In this document: in pieces, positions 59,401 through 64,000 of the stretch | Position numbering within the stretch: position 1 is the first letter of the stretch | Layout of the letters: every line of letters begins with the position of its first letter | NCBI GenBank assembly: GCA_902780135.1 | Contig: CACZEK010000002.1 | Location: 1 to 64,000, forward strand | Direction of reading: 5' to 3' | Origin: an uncultured bacterium | GTDB taxonomy: Bacteria > Verrucomicrobiota > Lentisphaeria > Victivallales > UBA1829 | DNA length: 64,000 nucleotides | Notes under the pieces: generated by a model | Told to the model about the DNA's origin: nothing | What the model saw: the letters and a program-made list of their open reading frames with translations, nothing else | Databases searched by the model: none | Made by a program: the position numbers and the translations under genes

Positions 59401-59578
59401 ATTCCTTGTAGTTGCCCTCTTCCATGAGCTTGCGGATCTTGGCGATCGTCTCTTTCTCTGCGGGAGTCTGCGCCGTTTCGGCAGGCTGTTTCTCGTCCTG
59501 CGCCGACGCCGCCGGGACGACGAAGAGCGCCGGGAGAACAGCCGCCGCGGTCAGGAGGAAGCGGATGTTTCGGTTCAT
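53408..59578 (-). CDS. Alpha-2-macroglobulin-family protein lacking the thioester motif
   Basis: 2056-residue secreted or periplasmic protein. Signal peptide FLLTAAAVLPALFVVPAASA (residues 7-26), then a helical domain, MG domains with GAYIVRTLPEGSEG and RPVYRPGDTVKYTVYTRR, and the central TIDVPAPDNLTTWKVHVWSL. A C-terminal alpha/alpha toroid (SDGGWGWFGGYREISFPDTT) follows. Where thioester forms have CxEQ, this one reads YLAADGEATVFG, so it cannot trap proteases covalently. Before the TIDVPAPD domain is a Gly/Met/Ala-rich stretch (GGMGGGFGGAAAGGAVMES) in the bait-region position. It may act as an envelope protease inhibitor or structural protein. The PBP1C partner usual for thioester forms is absent nearby. 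Confidence 0.9.
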   Translation of the reverse strand: MNRNIRFLLTAAAVLPALFVVPAASAQDEKQPAETAQTPAEKETIAKIRKLMEEGNYKESADAARAALEAIPPKSQSEAVGPIWSMYRTSLVRNNRVKEYDDAYAFVTARFPKNVSLAAEFNASVTTYGFFFNNTFTRGPNRGNAGRRVYSTERDRVQNLRFMASASEEAKNVSKPLQIRFYRTLAALLLRNHTGGQSFKLQTLTDLTDLPDYSDGDFGSSSRPPVNKDGSPVLYSCPKDFASAKSDGERVRWAFEQAIALGDYRSKYEWASFLANEFDFSQINWDVRNEYQTSDKYRDFLYEMKDVETVAELADGIRKITLPEEFSYFRIFKELANDDKAGLYKQQAASQLGGLYLARMQYETAADWFKKAGENDMVQQILCNWGSTQSLQVVPYGSKPVLTYHSRNTTKVRAVVTKADAKKAVEIMLKSLREGGDQSYRTNDAYQIDPSYKGWAPAIGEKLSEFTFDVKPRPHHWETDTEVPLPITEPGAYIVRTLPEGSEGTYSADAWHENLVWITPEILTKESVTKGRFLTLNDSKTGAPLADRKLKIMNYHTEYANNRNQAEFGGRRYRVIVKEFEVTTGKDGAVIFPERLNDRTLILSESEDGLTFLPNAYYSTMNAGRFYERDRNYVITDRPVYRPGDTVKYTVYTRRASYDEKAPQKRADYNLKVTGSDARGKKLYEETVAGDPMLAAATGEFVLPDDVSLGMFNISARVGDVSGGVSFSVEEYKKPEYLLEVEMPETQVKTGGIFEAKIQAKYYFGAPMSGAKIKYKVHREQARRVFPFRGRFDWLFGEGYWICSTAYRDESIRQVTWGRDLITEAEGVADDDGFLTVPIDTGDALRRFGNLDFRYIIDAEVTDESNRVVSGSGSVVTAAQPFYVSAVAKTGFARTGKPVTLVVKATTPDGKPVAGKGTVSIYLRDLDANGVPHRVGQPVKVMPVTAGDENGVSFVIDRQGVYEVVSSITSDASIKADDKNPVTCEGSYPLFVAGFDKSGDLFSTLPLEITTDKSEYVPGESASILVSMKKPGATLYFFTRQERETEYECVRLGEKEYSHEFKMDFLPGDRPNTYVSVVAVGNGEVQELSKMIAVPPISKMLDVDIAGPKKAVKPRQNVPMTITVKDGTGKPVTGAVTLTVYDKSLDAIATSRIPAINSFFWNWKRSHYANSDWNLNYNTALRTNPRPGVHFMNDNLFMSGRIIPFSLGYESFDDDIVLYKGEGIMVGGAVRRGAAMNSFGGMGGGFGGAAAGGAVMESADMAMDGAMPAPGARGPVMMKSMSAAKEEAMMADEAAEMEVGGMDGGGDSFVRSNFLDAAFFAGLVKLDENGQTTIDVPAPDNLTTWKVHVWSLTADTQVGEGDSEFVVSKDLIARLELPRFLVNGDTVNAVANIHNYTEKDVSANVTLTVEGDTVNAAKNTATITVKAGGHTACPFTLNAKAVGESKITLSVKAGDEDDALQLALPVLVKGIDKQVNNFAYLDKDNKSATVTLKVPEQRKPETTFLTVNLAPGAAMAMVELLPYLAADGEATVFGVVNRFVPSMAAKNALNKLGVSFDTVHPAKTSRDKLYTEYMEKYCWKDGKVDPSFDAKTFNRVMAENLKMILTMANSDGGWGWFGGYREISFPDTTAYVVDALLDVSAFGDKTIDSAMNRGVNWLQAHVEERLADIRKYKGVSNTDALVARVLAKAGKPNKELNGFLYELRSQLAPYGLAMLGLALDPKSEERAMVVRNLTQFRMVDDENQTSYLNIPAGCRFFWYGSENETNAAYLDLLLDNDPADPNARKLANYLVTNIRNSPWRNSNRELGAVVRSLARYIKTAGEDAPDMNVKVSLDGKEIKSFHVDKASMWDSPFVALAKPDSLGTGDHKLEISIDGPGVLYMNSMLNYFTLEDEIEPAGLEMKIKRNYYRLVPEVQEALAAGLQGSVQTLKRDKYKRVPLKSGDVIRPGELVEVELISTAKNDYDYVCFADSMPAGFEFEKPVSGYDWTGKAPVYREYRERGAKFYLRNMARGDSNVFYRMRAQLPGRFIALPAGGSGVYAPELKCNSDQHIFVISE

Positions 59579-59719
59579 GGGAAAATCCTTTCTCTGGTGG
59601 TCCGGGGCATTGCCGGGGAACGGGACAGGAGCCGCCGACCCCGCCGGATGCTGCCGGACGATGAAAAGTTTTTGGTTGAATTCGTTCGTTTCTGACAGTT
59701 TGACGCGGACAGGAAGAAA

Positions 59720-59747
59720 ATCTTAGCAAAAAAAAGAGGAAGAACAA
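59720..59747 (-). promoter_or_regulatory. Promoter of the macroglobulin gene
   Basis: On the minus strand TTGTTC and TAAGAT are 16 bp apart in an AT-rich region, about 140 bp before the ATG. Confidence 0.45.
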
Positions 59748-59758
59748 TTTTTTTTATA

Positions 59759-60490
59759 TTATTCTTCGATTTCCTCATCTTCTTCTTCGTCTTCTTCGTC
59801 CACGCCGCTGCCGTTTTCGCCGTTTTCGCCGTCCCCATCCGCGGGCGAACCGGCGGAACGCAGGACCCGGACGACGGTGTTCACGTCGCGCGGGTCGAAC
59901 ATCAGGAGCAGCGTGCCGTCGTCGCCGGGTTCGATGCGGGTGAACGCGGAGAGCGCGGTGCGCGTGGAATCGTTGTCCATCGCCATCCGCTCAAGCTTCT
60001 TCGCCGCGTAGTCCAGCGCGCCGCCGGGCAGGGGGAAATGCCCCACGGAGCCGCCGCCGGGGGTCAGCGCGAGGACGCCTTCCTCGACGAACGGGGAAAA
60101 CTCGAAGGCGAGGTTTGCGGCGCGTCCGGCGAAAAGAGGCATGGAGCAGTGCACGTGCAGGTTTCCCTCGTCCCAGACCGCGGCGTAGGGGAGCGATTCG
60201 CGTTTGTCGTCGTTGGATCTCGCGATGGCGGCGTTCAGCAGCGTCTGGACCTCGTTTTTGCTGAGGCGCAGGACGGCAGTCTCCACCACGCGGCCCTCCT
60301 TGTCGACCAGCGAACGCGCCAGGCGCGTGATGACGTTCGCGATGACGCCCGCGTCTTCGCGCGGGGCGGGGTAGGACACCGGCGCTCCGGTCGCGAGGAG
60401 GAAGAGCGAGATGCCAAGAACGATCAGGACGATCAGGAGGATGCACAGGACTTTCAGGAGCCTGAGAAAACAGCCTTGTTTCGATGCCAT
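59759..60490 (-). CDS. Membrane-anchored protein with acidic tail, function unknown
   Basis: 243-residue protein. One N-terminal helix (LLKVLCILLIVLIVLGISLF, residues 11-30) anchors a periplasmic or cytoplasmic domain with the pattern LRLSKNEVQTLLNAAIAR and LHVHCSMPLFAGRA. A very acidic C-terminal tail of about 20 Glu/Asp residues follows. No family was recognised. It lies 28 bp after the prepilin-like gene on the same strand and probably shares its transcript. The pair may act together at the envelope. Confidence 0.75.
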   Translation of the reverse strand: MASKQGCFLRLLKVLCILLIVLIVLGISLFLLATGAPVSYPAPREDAGVIANVITRLARSLVDKEGRVVETAVLRLSKNEVQTLLNAAIARSNDDKRESLPYAAVWDEGNLHVHCSMPLFAGRAANLAFEFSPFVEEGVLALTPGGGSVGHFPLPGGALDYAAKKLERMAMDNDSTRTALSAFTRIEPGDDGTLLLMFDPRDVNTVVRVLRSAGSPADGDGENGENGSGVDEEDEEEDEEIEE

Positions 60491-60518
60491 AATGGAGACC
60501 TTTGCAATCGGTTGGGAG

Positions 60519-61406
60519 TCAGGTGTTGTCGTCGTCGAGGCGCATGGACCAGTAGTTTCCGGCGTTCCAGCGGCTCAGCGCCTGGTCCTTGCGGATGGTG
60601 GCGCGCGGATACATGAGTTTCACATGCCCGTCGGCGAACGCATAGTTCCACATGCGGCTGTGAAGCGTGGTGGTCGCGTCGAACGACGAATTCCCGTTTG
60701 CCGACTCGTCGCCGCCCCAGGCTTCGGACTGCTGGGCGGGGCAGGAGATGGAGGACCACCAGGCGGAGAGGAACCCGGTGCGGTTGGAGCGGCTGTGGTT
60801 TGCGCTGGGGACGTATTCGGCGTAGAAGATCATGCGGGACGGCATCGGGATCTTGGCGTATTTCAGCCCGACCCAGAATCCCATGCCGTCGTTGCTGTCG
60901 TTGCAGATGGACTGTCCGCCGATCTTGTCGCCGACTTTCTCGTCGTTGGTGGTGCTGCCGCCGGGGGAATGGTTCATGGCGTAGGTGCGGACCGGCATCC
61001 CGGCGGAGACGCTCTTGTTGCGCGGCTCCTTGTCGGCGGGGCACTGGAAAAGCTTCAGGCTGACGAATTCGGACTTGCCCTTGCACGGCGGGACGCCTTT
61101 CCAGCCGACGTCGAGGTTGCTCATCGGAGTGTATTTCAGGATCAGGCGTTCCCAGAGGGAATCGTTGTTGCCGCCGCCGGATTTCGCCGGGGTGACGTAC
61201 TGGGTGTCGCCGGCGTACTGGAGCGCGCAGACCATCAGCTGCCGCTGGTTGCTGGCGCATCCCGCCGTCAGGGCGGTGCGCTTGGCGGACTGGAGCGCGG
61301 GCAGGAGGAGCGAGGCGAGGATCGCGATGATGGCGATCACGATCAGAAGCTCGATCAGCGTGAAGCTGTGGAACGTGCAAAGGAAACTGGTTTTTGTGCG
61401 TTTCAT
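60519..61406 (-). CDS. Prepilin-type N-terminal cleavage/methylation domain protein
   Basis: 295-residue pseudopilin-like protein. After a short basic leader (MKRTKTSFLCTFHS) comes FTLIELLIVIAIIAILASL, with Glu at mature position 5, then a soluble domain with AGCASNQRQLMVCALQYAGD. The ending WNYAFADGHVKLMYPRA is the DGHV element also found in the copy at 5672. The ATG at 61406 is chosen because the leader begins there. Its promoter is at 61472-61444, divergent from the aldo/keto reductase gene. It is downstream-coupled to a membrane protein gene. The paralogy of these two copies suggests a wider family in the genome. Confidence 0.87.
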   Translation of the reverse strand: MKRTKTSFLCTFHSFTLIELLIVIAIIAILASLLLPALQSAKRTALTAGCASNQRQLMVCALQYAGDTQYVTPAKSGGGNNDSLWERLILKYTPMSNLDVGWKGVPPCKGKSEFVSLKLFQCPADKEPRNKSVSAGMPVRTYAMNHSPGGSTTNDEKVGDKIGGQSICNDSNDGMGFWVGLKYAKIPMPSRMIFYAEYVPSANHSRSNRTGFLSAWWSSISCPAQQSEAWGGDESANGNSSFDATTTLHSRMWNYAFADGHVKLMYPRATIRKDQALSRWNAGNYWSMRLDDDNT

Positions 61407-61443
61407 AGTCGGACTGGAACTCCCGGTTTGTTTCTTTGCGTAT

Positions 61444-61472
61444 AATGTAATTCCGGTCCATCCCGGAATCAA
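61444..61472 (-). promoter_or_regulatory. Promoter of the second prepilin-like gene
   Basis: On the minus strand TTGATT and TACATT are 17 bp apart, 38 bp before the ATG. The 342 bp between the divergent genes (61407-61748) hold only this and the promoter at 61664. Confidence 0.5.
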
Positions 61473-61663
61473 CCCGCGACGGGACGAAAAACGGCAGTTT
61501 TTCCCTCTGTTTTATAAAATACAACGTTAATAACGTTTCCTGTGCCCGGAAAACGGCGCGGAGAGCTCCGCGGAACAAATCCCCGCGGGCGGCGTCCGGC
61601 ACGGAAAAAACGGCGCGTCCGTCCTTTTTCGCGTTGTTTTTCCGTTTTTTTTCCGAAAGAAGC

Positions 61664-61693
61664 TTGACAGAATGCGGAACCATGTGCTATGGT
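61664..61693 (+). promoter_or_regulatory. Promoter of the Fe-S aldo/keto reductase gene
   Basis: TTGACA and TATGGT are 18 bp apart, about 56 bp before the ATG. Confidence 0.5.
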
Positions 61694-61748
61694 AAGAGGC
61701 GAAACCCCGAAACCATCCCCTACACCATGCAACACAGGAGAACCACCC

Positions 61749-62894
61749 ATGGGAAAGTACCTCGGCGAAGAGATTCCGAAACTCGGATTCGGCATGATGC
61801 GCCTGCCAAAGAACGGCGAAGCGATCGACATCGAAACGACAAAGATCATGGTCGACAAATTCCTTGCCGCCGGGTTCACCTATTTTGACACGGCGTGGAT
61901 CTACCAGGGCAGCGAGGACGCCACGCGCCAGGCGCTGGTGGAACGCTACCCCCGCGAGAGTTTCCAGCTTGCGACGAAGAACGCCGCATGGGTGGACGAC
62001 AAGACGCGCGAGGCGGCGATCGCGCAGTTCGAGACGTCGCTGAAGCGCCTCGGGACCGACTACGTCGATTTTTACCTGCTGCACAACCTCGGCGACAACC
62101 GCAGCGCGTTGTTCGAGGACCTCGGCTTGTGGGATTATGTGCTGGAACAGAAGCGGCTCGGCAGGATCCGGCACGTCGGGTTCTCGTTCCACTCCACAGC
62201 CGACCAGCTCGACGACATCCTCTCGAAGCACCCGGAGGCGGAGTTCGTGCAGCTTCAGATCAACTACGCCGACTGGGACCACAAGTTCATCCAGTCGCGC
62301 CTGAACTACGAGGTCTGCCGCAAACACGGCAAGCCCGTCGTCATCATGGAGCCCGTGAAGGGCGGCATGCTCGCGACGCCGCCGGAATCCGTCGTGAAGA
62401 TCCTCCGCGACGCGAACCCGGACATTTCTCCCGCGGCGTGGGCGATCCGGTTCGGCGCGAACCTGCCGGGCGTGATCACGGTGCTGTCCGGGATGAGCAC
62501 GCCGGAGCAGATGGACGACAATCTGAAGTCGATGAAGGATTTCAAGGGGCTGACCGACGCGGATATTGCCACGATCTCCGAGGCGCAGAAGGCGCTTGCG
62601 GCGGTCCCGATGATCCCGTGCACCTCCTGCGACTACTGCGCGAAAGTCTGCCCGATGAACATCGGCATCTCCGGCACGTTCAACGGGCGGAACCTGCTCA
62701 CGCTGTACCGCAACGTCGAGAGCGCGAAGGTGCAGATATTCTGGGCGGTCGCGAACCTGGGCAAGAAGGACGCCGTGGAGTGCGTCGGCTGCGGCAAGTG
62801 CGAGGAAGTCTGCCCGCAGCACCTCAATATCCGCGAACTGCTCGCCGAGGCGGCGAAGGCGTTCGACCAGCACCCCAAAGGGGTGTCCGAGTAG
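61749..62894 (+). CDS. Aldo/keto reductase with C-terminal 4Fe-4S ferredoxin domain
   Basis: 381-residue oxidoreductase. The (beta/alpha)8 AKR barrel covers residues about 1-285, with Asp and Tyr in FDTAWIYQG and His in YVDFYLLHN. It is followed by two ferredoxin-like Cys clusters, CTSCDYCAKVCP and CVGCGKCEEVCP. This form is frequent in anaerobes; the physiological substrate is not known. The ATG at 61749 follows AGGAG. It stands alone, with a compound hairpin element right after the stop. It is cytoplasmic. Confidence 0.88.
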   Translation: MGKYLGEEIPKLGFGMMRLPKNGEAIDIETTKIMVDKFLAAGFTYFDTAWIYQGSEDATRQALVERYPRESFQLATKNAAWVDDKTREAAIAQFETSLKRLGTDYVDFYLLHNLGDNRSALFEDLGLWDYVLEQKRLGRIRHVGFSFHSTADQLDDILSKHPEAEFVQLQINYADWDHKFIQSRLNYEVCRKHGKPVVIMEPVKGGMLATPPESVVKILRDANPDISPAAWAIRFGANLPGVITVLSGMSTPEQMDDNLKSMKDFKGLTDADIATISEAQKALAAVPMIPCTSCDYCAKVCPMNIGISGTFNGRNLLTLYRNVESAKVQIFWAVANLGKKDAVECVGCGKCEEVCPQHLNIRELLAEAAKAFDQHPKGVSE

Positions 62895-62961
62895 TGCGCG
62901 GCTCCGCTCGCGCACGGCAAGCCGTGCTGAAATAATGCCTTGCTTTGCGACGGCACGGGGC
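62893..62961. repeat. Intergenic compound hairpin element (REP-like) copy 2
   Basis: GTGCGCGGCTCCGCTCGCGCAC and CGGCAAGCCG hairpins, followed by GCTTTGCGACGGCACGGGG. The last 13 bases (CGACGGCACGGGG) are identical to those in copy 1 at 53192-53287. Confidence 0.6.
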
Positions 62962-62970
62962 GTCGGGCGT

Positions 62971-63723
62971 CTATCGTGCCAGAAACGCCTTGCGCTCCGG
63001 CTCGGAGTAATGCTCGATCGCGTACCGGAGCGTCGTGCGCGGCATGACCGCTTTGTTTTTCTCCAGATAGGCTGTCAGCGCGGCGCGGTCGCGTTTGCCG
63101 ATCTCGCGCAGCATCCAGCCGCACGCCTTGTGCATGAGGTCGTGCGGATGCGGCAGGAACCGGTCCACCATGCGGAACGGGACTTCCAGTTGTTTCGCGC
63201 GGATGAACGGGAACATGGAGAGGACGGCGATGCGTTCCTCCCAGAGATGCCCGGACGCGGCGAAGCGTTCCAGCGTGTCCGCGCCGTGTTCGAACGCGTA
63301 TGCCCCGGTGATGTCCGGCGCGGTCAAATCGACCAGGTCCCAGTTGTTGACGAATCCGCCCCGGGCGAGGCGCGCATACTGTTCGAAGATGGCGGCGCGT
63401 TCCGTTTCTTCCGTCGGTTTCGACTGATATTTGTCAGCCAGAATGAGCAGGGCGCAGAGGCGTATCTCGTGCCATTCGGAATGCGCGGCGCGGACCGCCT
63501 CGCGGACGGGGAGACCCCGGAACACCTTCGCCGTGCGGCGGGTCAGCGGATTGCGGATGCCGAGGAACCTGTCGCCTTCGCCGTACTGCCCTTTGCCCGT
63601 CTTGAAAAAGGACATGAGGATTTTCGCGTCGGCGGGATTCGCCTGCGCGAGCATGGCGTGTTCGAGGCCGGCGGCGGTGAGGTTCACGCCCGAACCGGAG
63701 GGGGATTTTTCCGGCGTTTTCAT
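62971..63723 (-). CDS. DNA alkylation repair protein AlkD-like
   Basis: 250-residue helical-repeat (HEAT-like) DNA glycosylase of the AlkD family, which excises bulky or cationic alkylated bases. Typical stretches are FFKTGKGQYGEGDRFLGI near the N-terminus, NNWDLVDLTAPDI with the catalytic Asp, and HPHDLMHKACGWMLREIGKRD near the end. The first 15 residues are a polar extension. The ATG at 63723 overlaps the rsmE stop. A second alkyl-adduct glycosylase (Tag) lies in the mobile element at 902. It is cytoplasmic. Confidence 0.88.
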   Translation of the reverse strand: MKTPEKSPSGSGVNLTAAGLEHAMLAQANPADAKILMSFFKTGKGQYGEGDRFLGIRNPLTRRTAKVFRGLPVREAVRAAHSEWHEIRLCALLILADKYQSKPTEETERAAIFEQYARLARGGFVNNWDLVDLTAPDITGAYAFEHGADTLERFAASGHLWEERIAVLSMFPFIRAKQLEVPFRMVDRFLPHPHDLMHKACGWMLREIGKRDRAALTAYLEKNKAVMPRTTLRYAIEHYSEPERKAFLAR

Positions 63724-64000
63724 GCGTTTGGCTCTGCGGATGCGAGGCGTCCGGCGAGGAACGACAGCGCGAACTCCACGCGGAGGATGTGAGGCCCGAA
63801 CGTGACGGGCGCGTAGCCGTTGGCGCGGAACGCGGCGACTTCGTCCGGCGTGAACCCGCCCTCGGGTCCGATCGCGAGCACGACTTTGCCGGGGAGCGCG
63901 ACGGGGCAGGGCGCGGCGTCGACGGGATGCCCGATGATCGCGGCCGCGCCGTCCGTGAGCCGGGCGGAAAGCCCCGAGCCGAAGAACTCGCGCAGGGAGC
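63720..64000 (-). CDS. rsmE: 16S rRNA m3U1498 methyltransferase, C-terminal part (partial)
   Basis: 93 residues of the C-terminal SPOUT domain are in the window; the start lies beyond 64000. The knot region reads VVLAIGPEGGFTPDEVAAFR, then FGPHILRVEFALSFL, the RsmE signature (IGPEGGxT, LGxxILRxExA). RsmE methylates U1498 of 16S rRNA with SAM. The stop TGA overlaps the AlkD start in ATGA, so the two are coupled. Usual neighbours such as prmA would be further right and cannot be seen. Confidence 0.85.
   Translation of the reverse strand, partial: SLREFFGSGLSARLTDGAAAIIGHPVDAAPCPVALPGKVVLAIGPEGGFTPDEVAAFRANGYAPVTFGPHILRVEFALSFLAGRLASAEPNA

Noticed and set aside
53357..59695. A plus-strand open frame of about 2100 codons opposite the macroglobulin gene
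   Set aside because: Composition is Gly/Ala/Val/Arg/Glu only with no family motifs, while the minus strand encodes a clear alpha-2-macroglobulin.

Overview
The window looks like a chromosomal segment of a GC-rich, Gram-negative, anaerobic bacterium of the PVC group. I lean towards Lentisphaerota (Victivallis-like). The reasons are two type-II-secretion/prepilin-like proteins with an N-terminal [12 protein letters not shown] segment, a very large repeat protein of prepeptidase-C-terminal-like (PPC) modules, polysaccharide and sugar-acid catabolism, an outer-membrane lipid toolkit (LolA, EptA-like, heptosyltransferase-like) and an oxygen-independent class III ribonucleotide reductase. This is inference from protein style, not a phylogenetic test.

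Layout. (1) 1-5474: the right end of an integrated element of visibly lower GC. It carries a patatin-like lipase, Tag, an acyl-CoA thioesterase, a small zinc-ribbon protein, an EamA transporter, a 3' remnant of a RecQ-type HRDC domain, a YolD-like protein and a tyrosine integrase. It ends at a 50-nt 3' half of tRNA-Arg(CCT), the expected scar of integration into that tRNA. (2) 5475-11087: prepilin-like protein, lemA plus a DUF3137 gene, a Na+/solute symporter and a PEGA-like lipoprotein. (3) 11108-18425 (minus strand): a five-gene sugar-acid operon whose enzymes fit L-galactose to 2-keto-3-deoxygluconate step by step (aldose dehydrogenase, lactonase, L-galactonate dehydrogenase, UxaB, UxaA), preceded by a GH30 beta-1,6-galactanase-like enzyme. 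(4) 18539-23855: glycosyltransferase, lipoprotein, nrdR, ClC channel and an orphan protein with an ATP-cone-like N-terminus. (5) 24001-28216 (minus): nrdG-nrdD-trxB, where nrdD carries a C-terminal redoxin domain and the promoter carries two NrdR boxes 32 bp apart. (6) 28407-30935: MFS transporter and GT9 from divergent promoters. (7) 30961-44890 (minus): a 15-gene, mostly 4-bp-overlapping, aryl-polyene-like type II fatty-acid/polyketide operon with KS, half-size KS (CLF-like), ACP, KR, two dehydratases, thioesterase, two acyltransferases, GT2-DUF2062, LolA and an MMPL exporter fused to a lipoprotein domain. No starter-activating ligase, ammonia lyase or methyltransferase is visible. (8) 45286-64000: phosphoethanolamine transferase-like protein, an 1844-aa PPC-repeat protein, a small Cys-rich protein, a 2056-aa alpha-2-macroglobulin lacking the thioester motif, a second prepilin-like protein, an Fe-S aldo/keto reductase, AlkD and the 3' end of rsmE.

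The genes form coherent units: nrdR in the window probably controls the nrdGD-trxB operon; the GH30 enzyme and the L-galactose operon probably work on plant, algal or mucilage galactans; and the polyketide operon probably builds and exports a pigment-like polyene lipid. Many promoters share one readable pattern, TTGnnn-16/17-TATATT-like. The GC-rich coding strands create very long antisense open frames, which were left out.
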